Below, in pieces: positions 1 to 6,722 of a stretch of DNA of 64,000 nucleotides; the stretch's first letter is position 1; each line of letters opens with the position of its first letter. The position numbers and the translations under genes were made by a program. A model generated the notes under the pieces. It had not been told where the DNA came from. It saw only the letters and a program-made list of their open reading frames with translations, and did no database searches. Where the stretch lies: NCBI RefSeq assembly GCF_029893585.1, contig NZ_JARXYX010000008.1:1-64000 (forward strand). Direction: 5' to 3'. Source of the DNA: Streptomyces sp. LBL. GTDB taxonomy: Bacteria; Actinomycetota; Actinomycetes; Streptomycetales; Streptomycetaceae.

Positions 1-73
1 TGTGAGCGTGGGGCCAGACCTCAGAACACTGGTCTGGGACAGCCCAGTTGAGACCGGGCTGCCCACTTGAATG

Positions 74-92
74 GTGCGACCTCGTGTCGCAC
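74..92 (+). repeat. left-end hairpin of the IS200-like element
   Basis: GTGCGAC, a 5-nt loop CTCGT, then GTCGCAC: a perfect stem just inside the presumed left end. Because it lies between the possible TTG start at 67 and the ATG at 115, it argues for the later start of tnpA. Confidence 0.6.
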
Positions 93-114
93 GCGGAAGC
101 TGTACCGAAGCTGC

Positions 115-558
115 ATGACGGTCACGGTACATACTTGGGTTGTGGGCGAGATGCAGAAGATCAGGACTGGTCGGCAATGTGCTTTCGTGATGCATGTCCA
201 CTTGGTCTTTGTGACCAGGTTCCGGCACAAGGTGTTCACCGATGTTCATCTCACGCGCATGGAGGAGATCATGCGGTCGGTGTGCGCGGACTTCGAGTGC
301 GAGCTGGTGGAGTTCAACGGCGAGGACAACCACGTACACCTCCTGGTGAACTTCCCGCCCAAAGTCGCCGTCACCAAGCTCGTGAACTCCCTCAAGGGCG
401 TCTCCTCGCGCCGCCTGCGCCAGGAGTTCCCCGACCTGGTCCGCCACTACTGGCGGGCCAACAAACTATGGTCGGGGTCCTACTTCGCCGGGACGGTGGG
501 TGGCGCCCCGCTCACCGTGGTCAGGCAGTACATCGAGCAGCAGAACCGGCCGGTGTGA
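115..558 (+). CDS. tnpA: IS200/IS605 family transposase TnpA (Y1 HUH type)
   Basis: Single-strand DNA transposase that cuts and rejoins the hairpin ends of IS200/IS605 elements. The 147-residue product is of normal family length. It shows the HUH metal-binding motif NHVHLL and the C-terminal helix with the catalytic tyrosine in QYIEQQNRP. Both key elements are intact, so the protein should be active. ATG at 115 was chosen over TTG at 67 because the left-end hairpin lies between them; ATG at 151 (MQKIRTGR) is another possibility. There is no tnpB next to it, but a tnpB-only element lies 4.5 kb away with a similar end sequence, so this TnpA could move that element in trans (inference). Confidence 0.9.
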   Translation: MTVTVHTWVVGEMQKIRTGRQCAFVMHVHLVFVTRFRHKVFTDVHLTRMEEIMRSVCADFECELVEFNGEDNHVHLLVNFPPKVAVTKLVNSLKGVSSRRLRQEFPDLVRHYWRANKLWSGSYFAGTVGGAPLTVVRQYIEQQNRPV

Positions 559-687
559 GCACTGCCCGGCTCCACCGGGACCAAGCCGTCGCGGCGCTCC
601 GCACCGCAGGTGGCGAGCACCCCATGCCCGGCTCCGCCGGACCAGACGCGGCGACGATCCGCCTCGCAACAACATGATTCGCTTCAC

Positions 688-707
688 CCCCGGCGTGAAC
701 ACCGGGG
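688..707 (+). repeat. right-end hairpin of the IS200-like element
   Basis: CCCCGG / CCGGGG stem with an 8-nt loop, followed by about 15 bp up to the inferred right border. The surrounding text (GATTCGCTTC before, ACTGCGAATGAATCCC after) parallels 6474-6520 beside tnpB. Confidence 0.55.
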
Positions 708-722
708 CACTGCGAATGAATC

Positions 723-989
723 CCGGTAGCCGGCTGGCAGGGCGGCCTCGTCGGGCGTCTCGCTGCGGTGCGGGATCAGCAAGACCGCCCGCCCCGCCAC
801 CCGGGCGGGAGCCGGGGCAACGGTCGCGGCGGCCCGGTCCTGCTCGGCCAGCCGATTCAGGACCCGCTCGGCGATCACCGGCTCCTCCCGCTCGGCCTGG
901 ACCTCCTGAAGCCGCTTGGCCAACTCCTCGGCGAGGGTGTCCAGTTCACTGCGGCGAGCCGTGATCCGCTCCAGCTCCTGCATCCCCAC
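723..989 (-). pseudogene. small coiled-coil protein gene truncated by IS insertion
   Basis: The reading frame opens at GTG 989 (MGMQELER..., or ATG 983) after a GGGGAGGG ribosome site. It encodes a strongly charged helical N-terminus (LDTLAEELAKRLQEVQAERE) and then an Ala/Pro-rich stretch that ends in ALPAGYR at the IS right border. The 12 codons after that are IS sequence ending in a stop at 684. I do not recognise a function; proteins with this start are known to me only as actinobacterial hypotheticals, often near mobile DNA. The missing C-terminal half is not obvious on the other side of the element. Confidence 0.55.
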
Positions 990-1282
990 ACCCTCCCCGC
1001 ACTCTCCCGGCGTACCAGCCCGGTCACGGATCGTAAGAGCGGCAGGGCCGCCAGCGCAGCAGAACCCGACAACGCCTCCGGCCGACAGGTCAGACGATCT
1101 TCACCGTGGACACCGGCCGACGACCAGCGCGAGTATCCCGCCCGCCCCTCACACCAGACCCACGACCTGCAACTTCACGATGCACACTGCTCATTGGGCA
1201 ACGCATGTGGGCAAACACATGTAGGCCAGCACGGGTGGGCCAGCACGAGTCGGCAAACACCCGTGGGCCAACGCCCGCAGGC
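990..1282. other. intergenic region with short palindromic repeats
   Basis: No gene seen. The notable content is a perfect 6-bp hairpin CATGTG-GGCAAA-CACATG at 1204-1221, followed to 1290 by degenerate copies of GTGGGCCA(A/G)CAC. These lie just downstream of the GntR gene, so they could act as a weak transcript end or be decayed repeat DNA. No function can be assigned. Confidence 0.35.
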
Positions 1283-1960
1283 CTACGACCGTTGACGCCC
1301 GTGATACGAGTGGCGCGTGTGCTCCGTGTGCTCCCGCATCAGCTCGGTCGCGCGCCGCTCGTCCCGCTCGGCGATCGCCGCGATCAGGGCGCGGTGCTCG
1401 ATCCAGGACTGGTTGCCGCGCTGCCGGGCGACCGGCGTGTAGTACCAGCGCACCCGGCGGTCCACCTGTGCGGCAAGTTCCCCAAGGACCGCGTTGCCGG
1501 CGAGTTCCATGATCTTTGCGTGGAAACGCGCGTTCACGGCGACCGCGCTGTCCACGTCGTCGGTGGAGACGGCCTTCTCACCCTCCGCGCACAACTCCTC
1601 CAGCGCTGCGATCCCGGCGCTGCCCGCGTTCGCCGCCGCGAGGCGCGCCGCCTCCGCTTCCAACAGCGTGCGCACGGTGAGGAGTTGGTCGGCCTCCTCC
1701 TCGGTCGGCTCGTGCACGAACGCGCCCTGGGCGGGCCGCAGATCCACCCAGCCCTCGGTGTTCAGCCGCTGCAACGCCTCGCGCACCGGCTGCCGCGAGA
1801 CCCCGAGATGCCCGGCGAGTTCGCTCTCGACGAGGTGCTGGCCGGGCTGCAGGGCACGGGTGGTGATCAGCTCGAGCAGGGCCTCGTAGACCCGGTCGCG
1901 CAGCGGACCGGGTCGTTCGAGCTTGGGCACTGCTCCCTGCGGCAGTCCTGTCGACAGCAT
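1283..1960 (-). CDS. GntR family transcriptional regulator, FCD (FadR-type) domain
   Basis: DNA-binding repressor of the FadR subfamily, 225 residues. The N-terminal winged helix is clear (LRDRVYEALLELI..., ESELAGHLGVSRQPVREAL). The C-terminal all-helical FCD ligand domain carries the usual metal-binding histidines (ARFHAKIM, EHRALIAAI, REHTEHTRHSYH). ATG 1960 was chosen because it has a GAGGAGGGGG site upstream; the longer frame to 1993 lacks one. It is the last gene of a same-strand run with a ketosynthase III and an OFA-type transporter, so an organic acid or acyl-CoA ligand is plausible (inference). A candidate operator lies upstream at 2079-2094. Confidence 0.88.
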   Translation of the reverse strand: MLSTGLPQGAVPKLERPGPLRDRVYEALLELITTRALQPGQHLVESELAGHLGVSRQPVREALQRLNTEGWVDLRPAQGAFVHEPTEEEADQLLTVRTLLEAEAARLAAANAGSAGIAALEELCAEGEKAVSTDDVDSAVAVNARFHAKIMELAGNAVLGELAAQVDRRVRWYYTPVARQRGNQSWIEHRALIAAIAERDERRATELMREHTEHTRHSYHGRQRS

Positions 1961-2078
1961 CGCGGTCCCCCTCCTCGGCGGGCCGTGCACCACAGCCGTG
2001 AAGCCGGTGTGCCGCCGGGCGCCCTGGCATCAGGCACCGGGCGCCAGGCACCCGGTAGCGCCAGTATCGATCGTCTTT

Positions 2079-2094
2079 CGTCTACAGTCTACGG
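2079..2094 (-). promoter_or_regulatory. candidate GntR operator
   Basis: On the minus strand the sequence reads CCGTAGACTGTAGACG, two copies of GTAGAC 7 bp apart, about 120 bp upstream of the GntR start. FCD-type GntR proteins often bind short T/GTnnAC-like half sites near their own promoter. The assignment is inference only. Confidence 0.3.
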
Positions 2095-2224
2095 TGCGCA
2101 AAAGCCAGACAAACGGGAGGTTACCCGCGTCGCACCACGTTCGACCTCGTTACAACCTCGACACATCCCGACGCGGATCGGCACAGATCGGCACATCCTG
2201 CCGTATGTCGTCACACTGCGCGAC

Positions 2225-2275
2225 ACCGCACCGCACCGCACCTCACCGCACCCCACCGCACAGCACCTCACCGCA
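2225..2275. repeat. CACCG-type pentanucleotide repeat
   Basis: About ten imperfect copies of CACCG(C/T) in the gap between the GntR gene and the end of the ketosynthase gene. It is low-complexity DNA with no visible coding role. The rest of 1961-2293 holds only the candidate operator. Confidence 0.6.
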
Positions 2276-2293
2276 TTTCACGCACCGCCCCGC

Positions 2294-3241
2294 TCAGGGA
2301 CAGCGGACCACCTGTCCGGCGTACGACAGGTTCCCGCCGAACCCGAAGAGCAGCACCGGGCCCCCCGTGCCGATCACGCCCTGTTCCACCAGCTTGGAGA
2401 GGGCCAGCGGGATGCTCGCGGCCGAGGTGTTGCCGGATTCGACGACATCGCGGGCGATCACGGCATTCACCGCGCCCAGCTTCTCGGCGAGGGGGCCGAT
2501 GATCCGCAGGTTCGCCTGATGGAGCACGACCGCGGCAAGGTCCGCCGGCTCGAGGCCCGCCCGCTCGCAGGCCTGTCGCGCGAGCGCCGGCAGCTGGGTG
2601 GTGGCCCAGCGGTACACGCTCTGCCCCTCCTGCGCGAACCGTGCGGGCTGCCCCTCGATCCGCACGGCGTGCCCCATCTCGGGCATGGAACCCCACAGGA
2701 CGGGCCCGATCCCCGGCTCCTCGCCCGCAGCCGACGCCTCCACGATGGCGGCCCCCGCCCCGTCGCCGACGAGCACACAGGTTGTGCGGTCGGTCCAGTC
2801 GGCCACCTCGGACATCTTGTCGGCGCCGATGACCAGCGCACGGGTCGCCGCACCAGCGCGCAGGGTGTGGTCGGCGGTGGCCAGCGCATGGGTGAACCCG
2901 GAGCACACGACATTGACGTCCATCGCGGCGGGCGAGGGAATGCCCAGCCGCGCGGCGACCCGGGCGGCCATGTTCGGGGAGCGGTTCACGGCGGTCGAGG
3001 TGGCCACCAGCACCAGGTCGATGTCGGCGGGCATCAGGCCGGCCGCAGCCAGCGCCTTGGCGGCGGCGTGCGCGGCGAGCTCGTCGACGGGTTCATCAGG
3101 GCCCGCGATGCGCCGCGTAAGGATGCCCACCCGGGACCTGATCCACTCGTCGCTCGTGTCGACCATTCCCGCCAGGTCCTCATTGGTGAGCACCTTGGCG
3201 GGCTGGTAGTGACCGACGGCGGCGATGCGCGAGCCGTTCAT
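2294..3241 (-). CDS. beta-ketoacyl-ACP synthase III (FabH-like)
   Basis: Thiolase-fold condensing enzyme, 315 residues, the normal FabH length. The Cys-His-Asn triad is visible: NVVCSGF, VVLHQANLRII and ESGNTSAAS. DTSDEWI..R.GI near the N-terminus is the typical FabH entrance motif. Start ATG 3241 follows an AGGGGGAT site. It is not next to fabD, acpP or fabF, so it is unlikely to be the housekeeping copy. Its place between an OFA-type transporter and a GntR regulator suggests a role in small acyl-CoA metabolism, or priming of a specialised acyl chain. Substrate unknown. Confidence 0.85.
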   Translation of the reverse strand: MNGSRIAAVGHYQPAKVLTNEDLAGMVDTSDEWIRSRVGILTRRIAGPDEPVDELAAHAAAKALAAAGLMPADIDLVLVATSTAVNRSPNMAARVAARLGIPSPAAMDVNVVCSGFTHALATADHTLRAGAATRALVIGADKMSEVADWTDRTTCVLVGDGAGAAIVEASAAGEEPGIGPVLWGSMPEMGHAVRIEGQPARFAQEGQSVYRWATTQLPALARQACERAGLEPADLAAVVLHQANLRIIGPLAEKLGAVNAVIARDVVESGNTSAASIPLALSKLVEQGVIGTGGPVLLFGFGGNLSYAGQVVRCP

Positions 3242-3391
3242 GGGTGAATCCCCCTCATTGCACTTCAGGTAGCGGGATTCACCAGTCTGATCAGTGACTC
3301 GCGGGTACGACGGCAGGTGATGCCACAGGAAACAGGCACCCGGGTTGTCAGCTTCCGTCATACCTCTGGGCGCCCCGAGACTTCCTGACAG

Positions 3392-3526
3392 TCACCCGGT
3401 GAACAACTGGGTCGCCTTCTGTACGAGTTCGTAGACACCGTAGACGAGCGGCGTGCCCACCCAAAGCCAGGCGAAGGCGATCAGCCCACGTCGGTCAGGC
3501 GGACTCTGACTGCTGTCGCTGGACAT
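3392..3526 (-). CDS. small membrane partner of the OFA transporter (44 aa)
   Basis: A 44-residue protein with one transmembrane helix (LIAFAWLWVGTPLVYGVYEL) ending in KATQLFTG. Its start codon lies inside the 3' end of the transporter gene, overlapping by 32 nt in a different frame, which suggests coupled translation. Short proteins of this kind are known beside actinobacterial OFA-family MFS transporters and are called the MFS transporter small subunit; that assignment rests on length, helix and context. It is easily missed because it is short and overlaps. Confidence 0.8.
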   Translation of the reverse strand: MSSDSSQSPPDRRGLIAFAWLWVGTPLVYGVYELVQKATQLFTG

Positions 3527-4829
3527 CGGCGGTCTCCTCCCTCGGGGCGGGGATGTGATGACGGATGTGGACGGGCCGGACGAGTTCGTTGGCGACGAAG
3601 CCCACGACGAGCAGCCCGATCATGATGACGAAAGACAGACCGTACAGCGACGCACCGTGTTTGCCCGCCTCCTCCTGCCGGTCGGCGATCCAGTTGACGA
3701 TCAGCGGCCCGAGGACACCGGCCGTGGACCACGCGGTGAGCAGCCGGCCGTGGATGGCGCCGACCTGGTAGGTCCCGAAGAGATCCTTCAGATAGGCGGG
3801 GACGGTGGCGAACCCGGCGCCGTAGAAGGACAGGATCACCAGGGCGCAGAGGATGAACAGCGGCTTGGACGAGTCACCGAACAGCGCGATCAGCGCGTAC
3901 ATCACCGCGCCGACGCCCAGGTAGACGCGGTAGATGTTCTTGCGGCCGATCAGGTCGGAGGTGGAGGACCAGCCGATGCGGCCCGCCATGTTGGCCGCCG
4001 ACAGCAGGGCGACGAAGCCCGCCGCGGCCGACACCGACACCGGGGTCGAGGTGTCCCCGAAGAAGTCCGTGATCATCGGGGCGGCCTTCTCCAGGATGCC
4101 GATGCCCGCGGTCACGTTCATGCAGAGCACGACCCACAGGCACCAGAACTGCGGAGTGCGCACGGCGTTGCGTGCGGAGACCTGCGGGCCCGCCAGTACG
4201 CTCGGCGCGCCCCCGACCGGCTTCTCGGTACGAGGTACCCGCACCAGCAGCACGCCCAGGGTCATGAAGACCGCGTACACCAGCCCGTGGACGAGGAACG
4301 CGAGCGCGATGCCCGAGCTGTCGCTGCCGAACGACTTCAGCATCTGCGCCGACCACGGCGAGGCGATGAGCGCGCCGCCGCCGAAGCCCATGATGGCGAT
4401 GCCGGTGGCCATGCCGGGCCGGTCCGGGAACCACTTGATCAGTGTGGAGACCGGCGAGATGTAGCCGATACCGAGGCCGATCCCGCCGACGAACCCGTAG
4501 CCGAGGACGATCAACCAGTACTGCTCGGTGGCGGCGCCGAGGGCGGAGAGCAGGAAGCCGGAGGAGAAGCAGATCAGCGCCACGGTCATCGCCCAGCGCG
4601 GTCCGTTGCGCTCCACGAGCGTGCCGCCGAACGCGGCCGACAGGCCGAGCATGACGATGCCGAGCTGGAAGGGCAGCGCGCTCTGTGTGCCGGTGAGGCC
4701 GAGAGCGGATTCGAGGGGCGGCTTGAACACGCTCCAGGCGTAGGCCTGGCCGATGGAGAGGTGGACCGAGAGGGCGGCAGGCGGAACCAGCCAGCGGCTC
4801 CATCCCGGGGGTGCGACTGGGGGACTCAT
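3495..4829 (-). CDS. OFA family MFS transporter (oxalate/formate antiporter type)
   Basis: Twelve-helix major facilitator of the oxalate:formate antiporter family, 444 residues. Diagnostic stretches are LSIGQAYAWSVF in the first helix, the loop RNGPRWAM after TM2, and GIGYISPVSTLIKWFPDRPG before TM5. ATG 4829 (MSPPVAPPGW) fits family N-termini better than the longer frame to 4955; the ribosome site is weak. It is probably co-translated with the overlapping 44-aa protein. An iron-sulfur formate-dehydrogenase fragment and fdhD lie 8 kb away, so formate or oxalate exchange is a reasonable guess, but the substrate cannot be read from sequence alone. Confidence 0.88.
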   Translation of the reverse strand: MSPPVAPPGWSRWLVPPAALSVHLSIGQAYAWSVFKPPLESALGLTGTQSALPFQLGIVMLGLSAAFGGTLVERNGPRWAMTVALICFSSGFLLSALGAATEQYWLIVLGYGFVGGIGLGIGYISPVSTLIKWFPDRPGMATGIAIMGFGGGALIASPWSAQMLKSFGSDSSGIALAFLVHGLVYAVFMTLGVLLVRVPRTEKPVGGAPSVLAGPQVSARNAVRTPQFWCLWVVLCMNVTAGIGILEKAAPMITDFFGDTSTPVSVSAAAGFVALLSAANMAGRIGWSSTSDLIGRKNIYRVYLGVGAVMYALIALFGDSSKPLFILCALVILSFYGAGFATVPAYLKDLFGTYQVGAIHGRLLTAWSTAGVLGPLIVNWIADRQEEAGKHGASLYGLSFVIMIGLLVVGFVANELVRPVHIRHHIPAPREETADVQRQQSESA

Positions 4830-4978
4830 GATCCCCAACGTTATGAAGTCGGCGAGGAGTTGAGAAGACGGCACGTCGACGGTATGCGATGAACGGTATC
4901 CAACACGCGCCGAACGGTCGTACCGACCGGTTTCACCGACCCCTGCCAGGCACATCGGCCCCTTGGCGCCGTTGCAGC

Positions 4979-5032
4979 ATGCTCCGTCGCTTCGATCTGG
5001 AACACGCCTTCCGCTTCCTGACGCAAGACCCT
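4979..5032 (+). pseudogene. decayed transposase fragment
   Basis: The plus frame reads LRRFDLEHAFRF, a signature close to the RFD(I/L)EHTFR motif near the C-terminal catalytic region of several actinobacterial DDE transposases. Only about 18 codons survive. The match ends where the tnpB element's 3' border (about 5045) begins. The rest of 4830-4978 shows nothing recognisable. Confidence 0.5.
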
Positions 5033-5045
5033 GAACCGACCACCG

Positions 5046-5200
5046 TCAACGACCCGGGACTAAAGTCCCAGGCTTGCACAGCGGGCGCCACTGGTTGTGG
5101 TGCTGCGCTTGCGTCCGGTCCCGCCCTCGGGTTTCGGGGGTGGGTCTGGGGCGGTTGACTGCGCCCCGCGTCGCCACAACTCTTCCGCGCGAGCACGGAT
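5046..5200 (-). ncRNA. candidate omega (guide) RNA at the tnpB 3' end
   Basis: TnpB nucleases use an RNA made from the 3' part of the tnpB transcript, ending at the element border and continuing into flanking DNA as guide. Here the transcript would end with the GGGAC-TTTA-GTCCC stem at 5056-5069 and then GGTCGTTGAC. The first flanking bases on that strand (5044 downward) read GGTGGTCGGTTCAGGGTCTT and would act as guide. The 5' limit given is a guess; the hairpin and location are seen, the RNA is inferred from the family. Confidence 0.45.
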
Positions 5201-6298
5201 GTTGCGGGAGCCGTTCCGGTCCGCGTGATCAACGAATCCGCAGGACCGGCACGCGAACCACGCCTGGGAGACCCGGTTCGCCTGGTCGATGTGGCCGCAT
5301 TCGGTGCAGGTGCGTGATGTGTACGCCGGATCGACGTACACCACCGGCACCCCGGCCCTCTTGGCCTTGTACGCGATGAACTGTCCCAGCTGGGCGAAGG
5401 ACCAACTGGAGTGGGTAGCCCGTTGGGGCTTGCGAAGCCGTACCCTCTCGCGGATGCCCGTCAGGTCTTCCAGGGCGATGCCGCGCGAGGTGCGTTCTGC
5501 CTCGGCCACCACATGTTTCGCGATCTTGTGGTTGATGTCTTTCGCCCGCCGTGCTTCCTTGCGCCCGCGCTTTTTCAAACGGCGCTTGGCGGACGGGGTG
5601 TTCTTCTTCTGCAGTTTGGTGCGCAGGGTGCGTTCGCGCAGCCGTCCCCGGTTCAGGGCGCGTCCGGCCATGATCTGGCCGTCACTCGTGGTGGCGATGT
5701 TCACGATCCCCAGGTCGATGCCGAGGAACCCATCCGGGGCTGTGCTCGGTTCGGTTTCGGGGATCTCGCAGGTGGCGTTCAGGAACCACATGCCGTCCCG
5801 ACAGAGCAGGTCGGACTCGCCCTTGCGGTACAGCGCCAGACAGGCCAGCTGCTTAGGGGAGGCGGCGAACGCCACCCCCTTCATCCGCCCGGACAGGGTC
5901 CAGACGGAGACGGTCCGCTCGGTGATCTGCCAGGACAGCATTCGGTCGTCATAGGGCTGCGCGCCCTCGGGCCGGAACGTGATCGGCTTCTCCACCGTCC
6001 GCCGGTACCGCTTCGACCACGGCTTGCCCAGGTGCCCGGCCTTCAGGTTCGCCGCCAGCGTGCGGTAGGCGTCACAGGTCTTCTTGATGGTGTGCTGAGC
6101 GGCCTGCGCGCCCAGCCCCCACCGCCGCCTGACCTCGGTGTAGGTGTGCTCACGCAACGCGAAGTTCCGCTTCACATCCTTGGCGAAGGCCACCTCGGAC
6201 ACCCAGCACGCCGCCTCGTTACAGGAGCGCAGGGTCGCCTCAAGCGCCGCCGCCTGTACGGGCGTCGGCAACAGCTTGACCTGCACCACCAGCTTCAT
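5060..6298 (-). CDS. tnpB: IS605 TnpB, RNA-guided RuvC-like nuclease
   Basis: TnpB is the small RNA-guided nuclease of IS605 elements and the relative from which Cas12 enzymes arose. The 412-residue protein keeps all three RuvC acidic residues: D195 in GIDLG, E277 in GIALED and D360 in HADRNGSRN. A zinc ribbon (CTEC at 331-334, CRSC at 350-353) lies between the last two. ATG 6298 (MKLVVQVKLLPT) is the usual N-terminus; the frame to 6346 adds an unrelated leader. The stop codon lies within the end hairpin. All catalytic features look intact, so it may be active. Confidence 0.93.
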   Translation of the reverse strand: MKLVVQVKLLPTPVQAAALEATLRSCNEAACWVSEVAFAKDVKRNFALREHTYTEVRRRWGLGAQAAQHTIKKTCDAYRTLAANLKAGHLGKPWSKRYRRTVEKPITFRPEGAQPYDDRMLSWQITERTVSVWTLSGRMKGVAFAASPKQLACLALYRKGESDLLCRDGMWFLNATCEIPETEPSTAPDGFLGIDLGIVNIATTSDGQIMAGRALNRGRLRERTLRTKLQKKNTPSAKRRLKKRGRKEARRAKDINHKIAKHVVAEAERTSRGIALEDLTGIRERVRLRKPQRATHSSWSFAQLGQFIAYKAKRAGVPVVYVDPAYTSRTCTECGHIDQANRVSQAWFACRSCGFVDHADRNGSRNIRARAEELWRRGAQSTAPDPPPKPEGGTGRKRSTTTSGARCASLGL

Positions 6299-6482
6299 GA
6301 CACCCGAACCTACACAGCCGCCCGCACACACAGACGCCTTCCGCACACCCGCCCCACCATCCAGTGACCCACCGACCGTATGTTCGACATTGACGGCTCC
6401 GCCGGACAGCCCTGCGGGCGCTCCGCGCCCGAACTCCCGGACACTGCGACGCTCCGCGTCGCCACCACACGATGCGATTCCT

Positions 6483-6502
6483 CCCAGGCGTAAACGCCTG
6501 GG
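6483..6502 (-). repeat. hairpin at the tnpA-proximal end of the tnpB element
   Basis: CCCAGGCG-TAAA-CGCCTGGG, 8-bp perfect stem. The flanks GATGCGATTC and TTCCTCGCAAGAATC parallel GATTCGCTTC and ACTGCGAATGAATC around 688-707. Confidence 0.55.
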
Positions 6503-6591
6503 GTTCCTCGCAAGAATCTCGCTGAAACATGCTCAACAGTTTCTGCCGCCCTACCCGTTGACGCCGGCAACACGCGCCCCTTAGGGTTGGA

Positions 6592-6603
6592 TGAAACGTT
6601 TCA
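6592..6603 (+). promoter_or_regulatory. LacI-family type operator TGAAACGTTTCA
   Basis: A perfect 12-bp palindrome 120 bp upstream of the glycosidase start. The central ACGT with flanking GAAA/TTTC is typical of LacI/GalR operators that control sugar-use genes. No LacI gene is adjacent, so the regulator would act in trans. Confidence 0.55.
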
Positions 6604-6722
6604 ATCAGTGTGGCTTTTCCTGCGTGCCGCCCCCGCCTCACGCGGCTCCGGCGCGACGAACTGCTCCCGGAAGTGCCATGCCCTGTCCTGCGCCCCCGGT
6701 CCTTCCGTCCCGAGGAGCAAGG

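Larger units (their letters stand above)
71..722 (+). mobile_element. IS200/IS605-family element carrying tnpA only
   Basis: A small single-gene insertion element. A perfect 7-bp hairpin (arms 74-80 and 86-92) sits just before tnpA and a second hairpin (688-707, arms CCCCGG/CCGGGG) sits about 130 bp after it. These subterminal hairpins match the architecture that Y1 transposases bind. The right border is inferred at about 720-724, because a minus-strand reading frame stops matching its own composition there and runs into the hairpin region. The left border near 70 follows the sequence CACTTGA and is less sure. The downstream end resembles the one at about 6470-6530 beside tnpB, so both elements probably belong to one family. 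Confidence 0.65.
5045..6530 (-). mobile_element. IS605-type tnpB-only element
   Basis: One intact tnpB flanked by IS605-like ends. The 3' end (5053-5072) has a GGGAC-TTTA-GTCCC hairpin overlapping the tnpB stop, as in other TnpB elements. The other end holds a perfect hairpin, CCCAGGCG-TAAA-CGCCTGGG (6483-6502), in a context like the end of the tnpA element at 676-720. No tnpA remains, so it is not autonomous. Outer borders are approximate. Confidence 0.6.

Noticed and set aside
1106..3247. 713-codon open frame on the plus strand
   Set aside because: Antisense to the GntR and ketosynthase genes; arises from GC-rich third positions and has no protein motifs.
6591..6722. Upstream extension of the GH106-like protein to 6591
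   Set aside because: That start lies within the LacI-type palindrome, and the Tat signal and GAGGAG site favour TTG 6723.
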